Origin: Bacteroidales bacterium H3
GTDB lineage: Bacteria; Bacteroidota; Bacteroidia; Bacteroidales; Muribaculaceae
Reading direction: 5' to 3'
DNA: 64,000 nt
NCBI GenBank assembly: GCA_001701135.1
Contig: DAAN01000014.1
Span: forward strand, 69,429 to 133,428
Shown here: positions 1-8,737 of the stretch, piece by piece
Position numbering within the stretch: the first letter of the stretch is position 1
How the letters are laid out: every line of letters begins with the position of its first letter
The notes under the pieces: model-generated
Databases searched by the model: none
What the model saw: only the letters and a program-made list of their open reading frames with translations
Told to the model about the DNA's origin: nothing
Program-made: the position numbers and the translations under genes

Positions 1-521
1 CTGTGGCGTTTCCGGCATCTCATCTGCGCATCATCGATTACAACCGCGTGGTGCGCGACCTCAACGGTCTCACCCCCGCTGAATTCCTGAAAGCGCTCGA
101 GAAGGATTTCATTGTGGAGGATAAGGGCACGGAAATCTACCGCCCCGCCGCACTCCACAACTTCTCGCTCTATCTCGATGGCCGCTGGTACTCGCTCACA
201 GCCCGCGAGGGACGCTATAACGACGCCGATCCCATCGGTGTGCTCGATGTCACAATCTCCTCCGACCTCATTCTGCGCGACATACTCGGCATCACCGACC
301 TGCGCACCGACCGCCGGATAGATTTCGTGGGCGGCATCCGCGGTTTAGGCGAACTTAAGGCGCGTGTCGACTCAGGCGAGATGGCCGTGGCGCTTGCACT
401 TTATCCCGTGTCGATGAAGCAGCTGATGGATATTGCTGACTCCGGCAACATCATGCCCCCGAAAACCACCTGGTTCGAGCCTAAACTCCGTTCCGGTCTG
501 GTGATTCACTCGCTCGATTGA
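1..521 (+). CDS. DUF1015 family protein, 3' end only
   Basis: The reading frame is open at the left edge of the window, so this is the C-terminal part of a longer protein. About 172 residues are visible, ending in the segment TWFEPKLRSGLVIHSLD, which is typical of the C-terminus of DUF1015 proteins. DUF1015 proteins are widespread, are soluble and have no established biochemical role. In many Bacteroidales genomes the gene lies beside serC and serA, so those may be just upstream, but this cannot be seen here. The GTG at position 3 is probably an internal valine rather than the start. Confidence 0.8.
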   Translation, partial: VAFPASHLRIIDYNRVVRDLNGLTPAEFLKALEKDFIVEDKGTEIYRPAALHNFSLYLDGRWYSLTAREGRYNDADPIGVLDVTISSDLILRDILGITDLRTDRRIDFVGGIRGLGELKARVDSGEMAVALALYPVSMKQLMDIADSGNIMPPKTTWFEPKLRSGLVIHSLD

Positions 522-528
522 TAAATAT

Positions 529-555
529 CTGTTCAAAACAGTTTCGGCCGGTTAC
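529..555 (+). repeat. Short copy of dispersed intergenic repeat
   Basis: The sequence CTGTTCAAAACAG followed by TTTCGGCCGGTTAC lies directly after the DUF1015 stop codon. It closely matches 39351-39377 and the two outer edges of the long hairpin repeat around 8531-8706. Its first 13 bases are themselves palindromic. It is probably a shortened member of the same repeat family. Confidence 0.5.
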
Positions 556-594
556 CTTTAGCCGAGTGAACAGAATGGGGAAGAACGACGTTAG

Positions 595-635
595 AGAGAA
601 TAGAGCGGCGTCGCCTCAGGCGCCGCATATTCTCT
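595..635 (+). terminator. Hairpin, probable terminator of the DUF1015 gene
   Basis: AGAGAATA at 595-602 pairs with TATTCTCT at 628-635, and GCGGCG at 605-610 pairs with CGCCGC at 621-626. The T-run after it is short, and the hairpin ends 7 bases before the next ATG. It could act as a terminator for the upstream gene or as a 5' UTR structure of the next one. Confidence 0.5.
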
Positions 636-642
636 TTACACT

Positions 643-1728
643 ATGAAACTTCTCCATCGCACCGCATTAATGACTTTAGCAGCAGCCTTGTCGCTTGCAG
701 CTATGCTCCCCGGGGAGGCAGAGGCCTGTACCCGTGTTACTTATATAGGCGAAAATGCCGTAATCACCGGCCGCACGCTCGACTGGCGCACCCCGATTCC
801 CACAAACCTTTATGTGTATCCCCGTGGCGTCACCCGCCGCAGCTACGACACTGACCGGTCGATCACGTGGACATCGAAGTATGGCAGTGTGGTTTCTGTA
901 GGATACGATGTAGGCGTCAACGAAGGAATGAACGAGATGGGGCTGGTGTGCAACCTCCTGTATCTTCCCGGCACATTCTATGCTTCGGATGACGACCCGA
1001 GGCCATACATGTCGACGGCTCTGTGGGCCGCTTATGTGCTCGATAATTTCGCGACCACGCACGAAGCGGTGGAAGCGCTCAGCGCCGACAGTTTTCAGAT
1101 CAATGCACCGAAGATGCCCGGCGGCTCCGCCACCACGCTGCATATGGCCATCAGCGATGACACCGGCAACAGCGCCATAGTGGAATATGTCGACGGCAAA
1201 ATCTCCATCCATGAAGGCAAGGAGTATCAGGTGCTGACCAATGCTCCCCCTTATGACCAGCAGCTGGCGATAGCCGACTACTGGAAAGCTGTGGGTGGCA
1301 TGAACATGCTCCCCGGCACCAACCGCAGTCAGGACCGTTTTGCCCGTGCTTCGTTCTATGTGGGCATTCTGCCTAAAGATGCCGACCATCGCACTGCGCT
1401 TGCGGGCGTTTTCGGAATCATCGGCAACTGCGCCGTTCCCACCGGCATTTCCGAGCCTGAAAATCCTGAAATCTCTACCACGCAGTGGCGCTCGGTAAGC
1501 GATCAGAAAGAGCGCGTCTACTATTTCAAGCAGACCGAGACCCCGGCGATTATCTGGATTGATCTAAAAGAATTCATGCTCCGGCCCGGGGCGCCCGTGA
1601 TGAAACTTGACCTCATTGGCAATCCCGACAAAGTGTATGAGGGCAATGTGATCCGCGATATGAAACAGTCGAAAGGATTCATCCCGATGTATCAGCTCAC
1701 CGACGAAATAGCCCGTCAGTTCAGCTGA
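643..1728 (+). CDS. Secreted choloylglycine hydrolase / penicillin V acylase family enzyme
   Basis: This 361-residue N-terminal nucleophile (Ntn) hydrolase of the linear amide C-N hydrolase family is predicted to act in the periplasm or outside the cell. A signal peptide covers residues 1-28 and cleavage would expose Cys29 as the N-terminal nucleophile (sequence EA then CTR). The other family active-site residues are visible: Arg44 and Asp47 in GRTLDW, Asn200 in LTNAP and Arg235 in DRFARASF. Family members deconjugate bile salts or cleave penicillin V or acyl-homoserine lactones. The sequence alone does not choose the substrate, although bile-salt hydrolysis is plausible for a gut Bacteroidales. 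The gene appears monocistronic. No clear TAnnTTTG promoter was found before it. Confidence 0.85.
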   Translation: MKLLHRTALMTLAAALSLAAMLPGEAEACTRVTYIGENAVITGRTLDWRTPIPTNLYVYPRGVTRRSYDTDRSITWTSKYGSVVSVGYDVGVNEGMNEMGLVCNLLYLPGTFYASDDDPRPYMSTALWAAYVLDNFATTHEAVEALSADSFQINAPKMPGGSATTLHMAISDDTGNSAIVEYVDGKISIHEGKEYQVLTNAPPYDQQLAIADYWKAVGGMNMLPGTNRSQDRFARASFYVGILPKDADHRTALAGVFGIIGNCAVPTGISEPENPEISTTQWRSVSDQKERVYYFKQTETPAIIWIDLKEFMLRPGAPVMKLDLIGNPDKVYEGNVIRDMKQSKGFIPMYQLTDEIARQFS

Positions 1729-1752
1729 CCTCCGGCTTCCAGCCCTACTGAC

Positions 1753-1821
1753 CCCTCGCGTTCAGTCCTTCAAACCTCTCGCGTTCAGTCCTCCGGACCT
1801 ATCGCTTTCAGTCTCACGGCC
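1753..1821 (+). repeat. Degenerate 23-bp tandem repeat, three copies
   Basis: Three units start at about 1753, 1776 and 1799, each containing a form of TCGCGTTCAGTCCT. The array follows the stop codon of the hydrolase gene, whose last codons (TTCAGCTGACC) resemble part of the unit. It has no open frame or hairpin and no visible function. Confidence 0.6.
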
Positions 1822-1966
1822 GCCGCGGCATGGCATTCAATTATATTTAAACTCCTGTTCAACCAATGCTTCGGCGGCCATGTTTCTCCTGTCTAAATCG
1901 GCGCCGGCGGCAAAAAAAGTTTTTTGGAAAGTGAGCGAACTTTCAACCGATTGTTTTCGTCCGGGA

Positions 1967-2452
1967 ATGTCGGCGGCAATCAACACCGTAATAATGAATT
2001 CGCTGGTGCGTAACTGGTGGATTGCCGCATTGCCGGTCAGTGTGCTGCTTGTGATCGGGCTTTACATCGATATCCGATGGCTCTTTGTGGCCGCCATGCT
2101 GCTATTTATCGTCTATCCGGCGATGATTGCAATGGCGTGGATGTCGTTGCTGGGACGCGGATGGGCAACGAGGCTGCTCTATTCCCAGCGAGTCACCTTA
2201 TATGATGACAACACCATCAAAGTGAAATATCTTGCTACCGAGGGCCTTGACAATGCAGTGCTGCCCGAGAGCGTTACGATTGCCGCTGACGATATTGGCG
2301 GTTGCCGGGTCAAGGGCAACAACATCGTTCTGATTTACGGCGACAATGAGCAGCTGATTATACCGTTCAAGGCGTTCTATTCCAATGCGGATATTTCCAC
2401 ATTTCTCGTCAGGTTTGCTTCGGGCGACGAACTGGCGCGTCTGGAGTCATGA
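1967..2452 (+). CDS. Small membrane protein, YcxB-like
   Basis: This is a hypothetical protein of about 161 residues. Two adjacent hydrophobic segments near the N-terminus (around WWIAALPVSVLLVIGLY and WLFVAAMLLFIVYPAMIAM) are followed by a soluble C-terminal half rich in beta strands. That arrangement resembles the YcxB-like family of unknown function. The frame is open from 1880, but ATG at 1967 or 1994 fits better because the upstream residues are charged and not conserved-looking. The gene stands alone between the repeat and the rho promoter. The family assignment is from general architecture only. Confidence 0.6.
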   Translation: MSAAINTVIMNSLVRNWWIAALPVSVLLVIGLYIDIRWLFVAAMLLFIVYPAMIAMAWMSLLGRGWATRLLYSQRVTLYDDNTIKVKYLATEGLDNAVLPESVTIAADDIGGCRVKGNNIVLIYGDNEQLIIPFKAFYSNADISTFLVRFASGDELARLES

Positions 2453-2472
2453 CAGATATTTTTTGGCAAAAG

Positions 2473-2503
2473 TTTGTTTATTTAATAATTATACGTAACT
2501 TTG
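2473..2503 (+). promoter_or_regulatory. Bacteroidota-type promoter of rho
   Basis: TTTG at 2473-2476 and TAACTTTG at 2496-2503 are separated by 19 bp, matching the primary sigma factor consensus of Bacteroidota. Transcription should start near 2508, giving a leader of about 220 nt before the rho ATG. Confidence 0.75.
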
Positions 2504-2730
2504 CAGTGATAATCACTCCCTGATATTTTTCGGGATGTCGCTTACATTGCGATTAATTTAACCGGAATTCCTCCCTGAATTCATACCAGCGGCACGGAAC
2601 TGATTCCATTAGCCGTTTCCATCATCAGCTTTCCACACCTTTTTAGTGAAAATGTGCCCTCCACATTTGCATAGAGGCACATGGAGTGTGTGAATATTAC
2701 CATAAGCATAAAAGCATCAAAAGAAGATAC
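2504..2730 (+). other. Long 5' leader of rho
   Basis: About 220 nt lie between the predicted start site and the rho ATG. A hairpin can form from GTGCCCTC at 2652-2659 with GAGGCAC at 2672-2678, with one bulged base. Rho autoregulates through its leader in other bacteria, so a similar role is possible here, but nothing in the sequence proves it. No small ORF with a convincing start was found. Confidence 0.4.
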
Positions 2731-4758
2731 ATGTATAATATCGCAGATCTTCAGGATATGGCCGAGGACCAGCTTCGTGCCATTGCCGACCAGATGGGTC
2801 TGAAAAGAACCACGAGTCTGGGTAAAGAAGAGATTATTTACAAAATACTCGATCAGCAGGCAATTGATCTCTCGGCCGCAGCTCCCGCTCCTGCCGAGAA
2901 AAAGCGTGGCCGCAAGCCTAAGGCGCAGACTGCCGAGAAGGCAGCCGACGACAAGGCCGCTGCCGACACCTCCGCTGCCGCCGAAAGTGGCGACGCTGCT
3001 GCAGCTCCCCGCAAACGTGGCCGTAAGCCTAAAGCCGAGGCCGCTGCTGACACCGCAGCAACATCAGCCGATGCCACTGCACAAGCTCCCCGCAAACGTG
3101 GCCGTAAGCCTCGTGCGCAGGAACCCGCTGCCGAGCAGGCTGAGGCGCTGCCCGCGCCGGTTGAAGGTGCCCCCATGCTCCCTGCTGTCATTGAGGAGCC
3201 GGCAGCAGTGACAGCCACGGCTACGGAAGAAGTTCCGGCTGACGAGATGCCCCGTGAAGCTGAGAAGCGTGAACCGCAGAAGCAGCAAGGCATGTTCAAT
3301 CCCCGACAGCCCATGCAGCGTCAGGGTGGCCGCACTTTCACTCCCCAGGATTCTAAAGGTAATCAGCAGCAGGGGCAGCCCGAGCAGCCCCGCAAGAATC
3401 CTCCCGGAGTATTCGGCCGGAATGTCGATGAATCGTTCGGCTCATTCTTCCCCCGCATGGGCGGTGGCCGCAGTTTCACTCCCCGCCCGCAGAAAGAACG
3501 CGAGGATGCAGCTGCCAACGGTCCCATCATGATTCATGAACCCGGTCAGATGCCTCAGCAGGGGATGGGAGGCAAGAAAAACAAGAAACAGCAGAAACTT
3601 GCCCGTCAGGCTGCCGCAGCTATGCCCCGCTACGAATTCGAGGGGTTCCTCCAGGCCTGCGGCGTGCTTGAAATCGACAATCAGGGATTCGGATTCCTCC
3701 GTTCGAGCGATTTCAACTATATGCCGTCGCCCGACGATATCCTCGTGTCCCATCAGCAGATCAAACAGTATGGGCTTCGCACTGGCGATGTGGTTGAATG
3801 CGAGATAGCCCCTCCGGCTGAGGGGGATAAATATTTCCCTCTTACCAAGGTGCTGAAAGTCAACGGCCGCGCACCCGAGTTTATCCGCGACCGCGTGCCC
3901 TTTGAACATCTCACACCCCTTTTCCCTGACGAAAAGTTTAACCTCACCGGCGGTGCCACCACCAACAATCTCTCCACCCGCGTGGTCGACATGTTCTCGC
4001 CCATCGGCAAGGGTCAGCGCGCGCTGATTGTGGCGCCTCCCAAAACCGGTAAGACTATACTGCTGAAAGATATCGCCAACGCCATCGCCGAGAATCACCC
4101 CGAGGTCTACATAATGATACTCCTCATCGACGAACGTCCCGAGGAGGTTACTGACATGAGCCGTTCGGTCAATGCCGAGGTAATCGCGTCTACTTTCGAT
4201 GAACCCGCCGACCGTCATGTGAAAATCGCCGGCATCGTGCTCGAGAAAGCCAAACGCATGGTCGAGTGCGGCCACGATGTGGTGATTCTTCTTGACTCCA
4301 TCACCCGTCTGGCACGAGCCTACAACACCGCCCAGCCGGCCTCCGGCAAGATTCTCTCAGGCGGCGTGGATGCCAATGCCCTGCAGAAGCCCAAACGCTT
4401 CTTCGGCGCGGCCCGCAATATCGAGGGGGGCGGCTCTCTAACCATCATCGCCACAGCGCTCACCGAGACATCGTCGAAGATGGACGAAGTGATCTTCGAG
4501 GAATTCAAAGGTACCGGCAACATGGAGCTGCAGCTCGACCGCAAGCTCTCCAACAAGCGTATATTCCCTGCTGTTGATATCATGGCTTCCTCTACCCGTC
4601 GCGATGACCTGCTCATACGTCCCGAGACCAACAACCGCATGTGGGTGCTCCGTCGCTTCCTGTCGGACCGCAACTCCATCGAGGCCATGGAATTCATGAA
4701 GGAGCAGATGGAAAAGACCCGCGACAACGACGAATTGCTCCGCACCATGGGCAGCTGA
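2731..4758 (+). CDS. rho: Transcription termination factor Rho with large disordered insert
   Basis: This is a hexameric RNA helicase that ends transcription, 675 residues against about 420 in E. coli. Residues 1-45 form the Rho N-terminal helical domain. Residues about 46-300 are an inserted low-complexity region, first Ala/Pro/Lys/Glu-rich with three RGRKP motifs starting at residues 59, 96 and 123, then rich in Gln, Gly, Arg and Pro. The RNA-binding domain follows ([26 protein letters not shown]). The ATPase domain has the P-loop APPKTGKT, the acidic [12 protein letters not shown] segment and the Q-loop (SGGVDANAL). Comparable inserts are typical of gut Bacteroidota. In B. thetaiotaomicron the insert is reported to drive Rho condensates. 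ATG 2731 is preferred over GTG 2686 because the conserved domain starts there. Confidence 0.97.
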   Translation: MYNIADLQDMAEDQLRAIADQMGLKRTTSLGKEEIIYKILDQQAIDLSAAAPAPAEKKRGRKPKAQTAEKAADDKAAADTSAAAESGDAAAAPRKRGRKPKAEAAADTAATSADATAQAPRKRGRKPRAQEPAAEQAEALPAPVEGAPMLPAVIEEPAAVTATATEEVPADEMPREAEKREPQKQQGMFNPRQPMQRQGGRTFTPQDSKGNQQQGQPEQPRKNPPGVFGRNVDESFGSFFPRMGGGRSFTPRPQKEREDAAANGPIMIHEPGQMPQQGMGGKKNKKQQKLARQAAAAMPRYEFEGFLQACGVLEIDNQGFGFLRSSDFNYMPSPDDILVSHQQIKQYGLRTGDVVECEIAPPAEGDKYFPLTKVLKVNGRAPEFIRDRVPFEHLTPLFPDEKFNLTGGATTNNLSTRVVDMFSPIGKGQRALIVAPPKTGKTILLKDIANAIAENHPEVYIMILLIDERPEEVTDMSRSVNAEVIASTFDEPADRHVKIAGIVLEKAKRMVECGHDVVILLDSITRLARAYNTAQPASGKILSGGVDANALQKPKRFFGAARNIEGGGSLTIIATALTETSSKMDEVIFEEFKGTGNMELQLDRKLSNKRIFPAVDIMASSTRRDDLLIRPETNNRMWVLRRFLSDRNSIEAMEFMKEQMEKTRDNDELLRTMGS

Positions 4759-4802
4759 TTGCGGCGTCGCTATCCTGATACTGTAAATCGCTATTTAACA
4801 TA

Positions 4803-4837
4803 AACACCCTGAACCACTTGCTGGCTCAGGGTGTTTT
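4803..4837 (+). terminator. Rho gene intrinsic terminator
   Basis: The stem pairs AACACCCTGAACCA (4803-4816) with TGGCTCAGGGTGTT (4822-4835) with one mismatch and a 5-nt loop. It is followed by a T-rich tail. Confidence 0.85.
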
Positions 4838-4865
4838 ATTGTAAGTATTTTTCAACATTGGAATT

Positions 4866-5654
4866 ATGAGAAAATTATTTACAATATTAGGTTTGCTGGC
4901 AATGCTGTTGCCGTTGAGTTCAAAAGTGTGGGGCATGGATGATGAGACGCTGCACTATAACGTACACTATAAATGGGGTTTCATAGATGCCGATGCCGGC
5001 GTGGCCACACTCACTACCGAAGTCGATTCGGCAGGCGGCACGTTCACGTCGACGCTGACCGGTCGTTCGGTGAATCTGTTAGGGCATGTCTATACGGCTG
5101 GAGACACCATTTCGGGTCAGATTATGTCAGATACTTTTCAGCCTGTCTACACTCAGCGCATAAGTCAGGAAGAGGGTGAGTTTTCGATAGAGACCATCAC
5201 TTACGACACATCAGCGTCATCGACGGCAGGAGAAATAGTGAAACGGCTACCCGACGGCGAGGTGGTGCGCTCACGCGTAAGCCATTACGGTGGCGGCCTT
5301 ACCCTCGATCTGCTTGCCGTGTTCTATTATATGCGTCAGCTCGATTACGAAAAAATGAATCCTGGTGATAAAACCACCATCAATGTCTTTGCCGGCACCA
5401 CTCCCGAAACGCTTACGGCTGTTTACGACGGACGCCGACAATGGACGATAGGTGACACCACCTATCCGGTTTACGCCGTATCTCTCTCATTCTCACTCGA
5501 CCACGATGGCCGGCAAGTGACCGACACGCTCGATGTGCTCATCGACGCCTCCGACAGCCGCATCCCGCTATATATTGACGGACAGCTGAAAGTGGGCCAC
5601 ATGATCTGCCGCTATATTCCCGACGCCGAAGCAGTCCACGGTGTCGTCGACTGA
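4866..5654 (+). CDS. DUF3108 domain secreted protein, copy 1
   Basis: This is a 262-residue protein with a signal peptide (residues 1-23, MRKLFTILGLLAMLLPLSS...). The rest matches the DUF3108 pattern: it begins ETLHYNVHYKWGFIDADAG and contains the conserved FYYMRQLDYEKMNPGD segment. DUF3108 proteins are predicted periplasmic or outer-membrane-associated beta-rich proteins of unknown function. It lies 45 nt before a paralogue with the same architecture (ETLSYDVMFKWGLINKKAG, FYYMRKLDYDKMAPGE), so the pair arose by tandem duplication and is probably co-transcribed. Confidence 0.85.
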   Translation: MRKLFTILGLLAMLLPLSSKVWGMDDETLHYNVHYKWGFIDADAGVATLTTEVDSAGGTFTSTLTGRSVNLLGHVYTAGDTISGQIMSDTFQPVYTQRISQEEGEFSIETITYDTSASSTAGEIVKRLPDGEVVRSRVSHYGGGLTLDLLAVFYYMRQLDYEKMNPGDKTTINVFAGTTPETLTAVYDGRRQWTIGDTTYPVYAVSLSFSLDHDGRQVTDTLDVLIDASDSRIPLYIDGQLKVGHMICRYIPDAEAVHGVVD

Positions 5655-5699
5655 CCTCGATTTAAACCTTGTCACGCCGGGATGGTCTAAGTGAATGTT

Positions 5700-6506
5700 A
5701 TGAAACGAATAATATCAGACTTTGTGTGCAGAGGCCGTGTGGCTCTGCTTCTGTTGCTGACTGTAGCCGCAATCATCCCTGCGAGTGCCGACGGCTGGCG
5801 CGTGCCCGAGGAGACACTCTCCTACGATGTCATGTTTAAATGGGGCCTGATCAACAAGAAGGCCGGAACCGTCACCATCACCACCTCTAACACAGGTGCC
5901 GACCGTTTCCTCAGCAACCTCTCGGGACGTACCGCCCCGTGGGCCGACCATATCTACAAGGTGCGCGATACACTCAGGGGCACCATCGACAGCGACACAT
6001 TTTTCCCTTATACTTACGAAAAAATAGCGCATGAGGATGGCGATTTCAGTCATGACCATCTGGTATTTTCGCGAAGCGGCAACACCACCACTGCCAAAGT
6101 GGTGCGCCGGAAAAAGCGTAAGAAGGATAAGACAGAGGAGGTGACCAACCGTGAACTCGAGGCCACCGGTCCCACCCTCGACATGCTTAGCGCGTTCTAT
6201 TATATGCGCAAACTCGACTACGATAAGATGGCCCCGGGAGAGACCGTGCGTCTGAACGTGTTTTCCGGACGTCAGAAAGAGATTCTTAAGATTCATTTCG
6301 ATGGCACCAAAGAGATAAAGATAGGCAAGAAACGATTTAAAACCTATCACATCACTTTCACTTTCACATCGAAAGCGGGTAAAAAGACCTCCGACAATAT
6401 GGATGCATGGATTTCGGCTACTCCCGAACGTGTGCCCCTGCTTCTGGAGGGGCGTCTGCCCGTAGGCAAAGTCCGTGCGGTATATTCAGGCAAAATGCCA
6501 GCGTAA
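5700..6506 (+). CDS. DUF3108 domain secreted protein, copy 2
   Basis: This 268-residue paralogue of the preceding gene has a signal peptide ending near ASA (residue ~31 from ATG 5700). It differs by a very basic insertion (RRKKRKKDKTEE) in the middle of the domain, which copy 1 lacks. ATG 5691, three codons upstream, is an equally possible start. Function is unknown. The close spacing to copy 1 and the shared family suggest one transcript and a shared role, perhaps in the cell envelope. Confidence 0.83.
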   Translation: MKRIISDFVCRGRVALLLLLTVAAIIPASADGWRVPEETLSYDVMFKWGLINKKAGTVTITTSNTGADRFLSNLSGRTAPWADHIYKVRDTLRGTIDSDTFFPYTYEKIAHEDGDFSHDHLVFSRSGNTTTAKVVRRKKRKKDKTEEVTNRELEATGPTLDMLSAFYYMRKLDYDKMAPGETVRLNVFSGRQKEILKIHFDGTKEIKIGKKRFKTYHITFTFTSKAGKKTSDNMDAWISATPERVPLLLEGRLPVGKVRAVYSGKMPA

Positions 6507-6822
6507 CTTTTAGAGATTGTATGAGAGCTTCGGCGCCAAGTAATGCGCTCAAATAGTAATAATTTTGTCGGAAAAGTTAATATCAGCAAATTTTTAACTT
6601 AATGACGTTAATGGAGTGATAATTTGTTGTGGAATAAACAATTTTTAAACACTTTTAGCGCCTGCCGATATATCATTATTGCTGATTTCATTGTTATATT
6701 GATAAAAAGAATTCAAGGGTATGACAGCATTACCACTGTTGTGAAGACTAACATCCCTCGTCCTTTTTATTGGGTAGTGATACCAGATACTGAGGCTCTC
6801 ATAAATAAATAGTTGAAACGTG

Positions 6823-6860
6823 AAGAGCGGGTAAGACCTTTCGGCCTTATCCGCTCTTTT
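6823..6860 (+). terminator. Intrinsic terminator
   Basis: AAGAGCGGGTAAGACC (6823-6838) pairs with GGCCTTATCCGCTCTT (6843-6858) with one mismatch and one G:T pair, and a TTTT run follows. It lies over 300 bp beyond the DUF3108 stop, which hints at a transcript in the AT-rich gap. Confidence 0.75.
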
Positions 6861-6914
6861 GGTGTCTCTGTCGTTCTTTTGGCGTCGCGACTGCTCTATT
6901 GGCGTCGCGACCGT
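6855..6914 (+). repeat. 20-bp tandem repeat, three copies
   Basis: Units start at 6855, 6875 and 6895, with consensus TCTtTTGGcGTCgCGACnGt. The second and third copies share GGCGTCGCGAC exactly. The first overlaps the 3' arm of the terminator, so the array looks like an expansion of its tail. Confidence 0.65.
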
Positions 6915-7044
6915 TTCTCAGAAAATCACGGGGATGTTAAACGGGAGGGACGATTCGATTGTTATTAATTCTGAATACTCCCGATAGGATGTGTAGGAGT
7001 CCGGCCTTTTGTGGAGTTCGCGTTTCAATTATATAGAACATTAT

Positions 7045-8532
7045 ATGACTACATTTTATAAACTGGTTCTGAGAATGTTGGCGGCCTCGGTTGTCGTGTT
7101 GCCCGTCGCAGCCCGGGAGCATGTTTCAGATGAGAGGGATAATGCTGAATATGGTGTGGAGAATTTCACGCCCGGATATGAAAAGCCTCTGACTGCCGAC
7201 AGCATGCCGGAGGCCTGGACGTATGTCCCTGAAAATCTCCAAAGCATTCCGGGGGGGCCGGCTGACCGGTGGTGGAGTGCATTTTCCGACCCGACACTCG
7301 ACACGCTCATTGTGATGGGCGTAAGAAACAATTACGACCTGAGGATGGCCGCCCGCAGGCGCGAGATGGCTCGGGCAGCCATGCAGCAGGCCAAGGCCGC
7401 CTGGTATCCTACGGTAGGGGTGCAGGCCGGATGGGTGAAAAACCAGCCGTCGGGAGCCACCGGAGAATCCCGGCCTGTAGCTGCTCCGGGCGTATCATAT
7501 TTTCAAGCCGGACTCACAGCCAGTTGGGAAATCGACATTTTCGGCAAGATAGCCTCGCAGGTGAAAGCCGAGCGCCAAAACTATCGCGCAAGTCGTGCCG
7601 ACTTTGCCGCGGCGATGGTGTCGACCTCGGCGCAGATTGCCTCCACATATTTTACTTTGCGCGAACAGCAGCGTCTGCTCCAGGTTGCCAAGGCTCACAG
7701 CGAAAGCCAGATGGAGATTGTGAAAAAGGCGCAGGCGCGTTTCGACGCCATGATAGCATCGAAGCTCGATGTGGCTCAGGCGTGGCAGACCTATTATTCG
7801 ACCACAGCCTCGATTCCCATGCTCGAAGCATCGATCCACCAGTCGATGACAGCTTTAGGCATCCTCACCGGCATGTGGCCGCGTGACGCCGAGGCCATGC
7901 TCGGACAGCCTGCCCCGCTCCCCAACTGGACGCCACAGCTCCCCGCGGGAATCCCCGCCGACCTGCTCCGCAGGCGTCCCGACGTAGTGGCCTCCGAGAT
8001 GCAGCTGGCAGCTGCTGCGGCGCGCGTGGGGGTGGCCAGGAAGGATTTCCTCCCCACACTCACTCTCGAAGGGTCGGCCGGAACCGAGGCGCATCGCGCG
8101 GGAGATCTGTTTGGCCGTCATTCATTCTACTGGCAGGTCACCCCCACGCTCAGCTGGACCATGTTCAGCGGGTTTGCCCGCAAATATAATCTTGTTTCGG
8201 CACGCGAGGCGATGCAGGAGGCGATCGACAGCTATAACCTCACTGTGATGAACGCAGTAGGGGAGGCCGACAATGCATTCAACAGTTACGCGGCTGCATT
8301 GCGCCACATCGAGGCCGTGCAGCAGCTGTGTGTGCAGAATCAGGAAGCGCTGACTCTGGCTGTCGACCGTTACAAAAACTCGCTGTCGCCAATGACCGAT
8401 GTGGTCGATGCCCAGCTCAATGCGCTCAGCGGTGAAAGCGAACTTGTTCAGTCGCAGGCATCGGCGTTATTGGCGCTGGTTCAGCTTTATGAGGCACTTG
8501 GCGGAGGCGTCTACGATTCCGCTGATAAGTAA
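7045..8532 (+). CDS. TolC-type outer-membrane efflux channel
   Basis: This 495-residue protein of the OEP/NodT family is the outer-membrane duct of a tripartite RND pump. An N-terminal signal peptide (MTTFYKLVLRMLAASVVVLPVAA) is followed by two repeated coiled-coil/beta-strand halves. The family signatures PADLLRRRPDVVASEMQLAAA and GEADNAFNSYAAA are present. ATG 7045 is chosen because the longer frame from 7009 precedes a normal signal sequence. It is the first gene of the operon, whereas the channel gene usually comes last, and a 150-bp hairpin repeat separates it from the adaptor gene. Confidence 0.92.
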   Translation: MTTFYKLVLRMLAASVVVLPVAAREHVSDERDNAEYGVENFTPGYEKPLTADSMPEAWTYVPENLQSIPGGPADRWWSAFSDPTLDTLIVMGVRNNYDLRMAARRREMARAAMQQAKAAWYPTVGVQAGWVKNQPSGATGESRPVAAPGVSYFQAGLTASWEIDIFGKIASQVKAERQNYRASRADFAAAMVSTSAQIASTYFTLREQQRLLQVAKAHSESQMEIVKKAQARFDAMIASKLDVAQAWQTYYSTTASIPMLEASIHQSMTALGILTGMWPRDAEAMLGQPAPLPNWTPQLPAGIPADLLRRRPDVVASEMQLAAAAARVGVARKDFLPTLTLEGSAGTEAHRAGDLFGRHSFYWQVTPTLSWTMFSGFARKYNLVSAREAMQEAIDSYNLTVMNAVGEADNAFNSYAAALRHIEAVQQLCVQNQEALTLAVDRYKNSLSPMTDVVDAQLNALSGESELVQSQASALLALVQLYEALGGGVYDSADK

Positions 8533-8553
8533 CTGTTCAAAATTATTTTATAC

Positions 8554-8706
8554 TAACCGGTCAATTTATTTCAATGTTTCTTCGGAAAAATTTTTGAATC
8601 TTTTTCTCTCTTCATCAGTCGTGTAGCTCGCTACACTCCTTCTTCATCGAGTAAAATCTTCTAAAAATTTTCCTCGAATAAACATTAAAATAATTTCGAC
8701 CAGTTA
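8554..8706. repeat. Long imperfect inverted repeat (MITE- or REP-like)
   Basis: The sequence from TAACCGGTC (8554-8562) to GACCAGTTA (8698-8706) is one imperfect inverted repeat whose arms share most bases when one is reversed, for example AATGTTT near 8574 and AAACATT near 8681. It is centred on GTGTAG-CTCG-CTACAC (8621-8636). The flanking sequence AACTGTTCAAAA (8531-8542) recurs at 529 and 39351. As RNA it would form a hairpin of about 150 nt between the efflux channel and adaptor genes and could affect mRNA processing or relative expression. It encodes no transposase. Confidence 0.7.
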
Positions 8707-8737
8707 CTTAATTCAAGCAAATAATATATAACTTCCC

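Larger units (their letters stand above)
6507..7044. other. AT-rich intergenic region
   Basis: This 538-bp stretch between the DUF3108 pair and the efflux operon is richer in AT than its surroundings up to about 6810. It holds TAATTTTG at 6560-6567 (a -7-like sequence with no partner TTTG), a terminator-like hairpin at 6823-6860 and a 20-bp tandem repeat. A 62-codon frame at 6624-6812 has no recognisable features and is not called as a gene. A small RNA between 6570 and 6860 is possible but unsupported. Confidence 0.4.

Noticed and set aside
6624..6812. 62-codon frame in an AT-rich gap
   Set aside because: It has no known family, no clear promoter pair and no conserved start, so chance is likely in AT-rich sequence.
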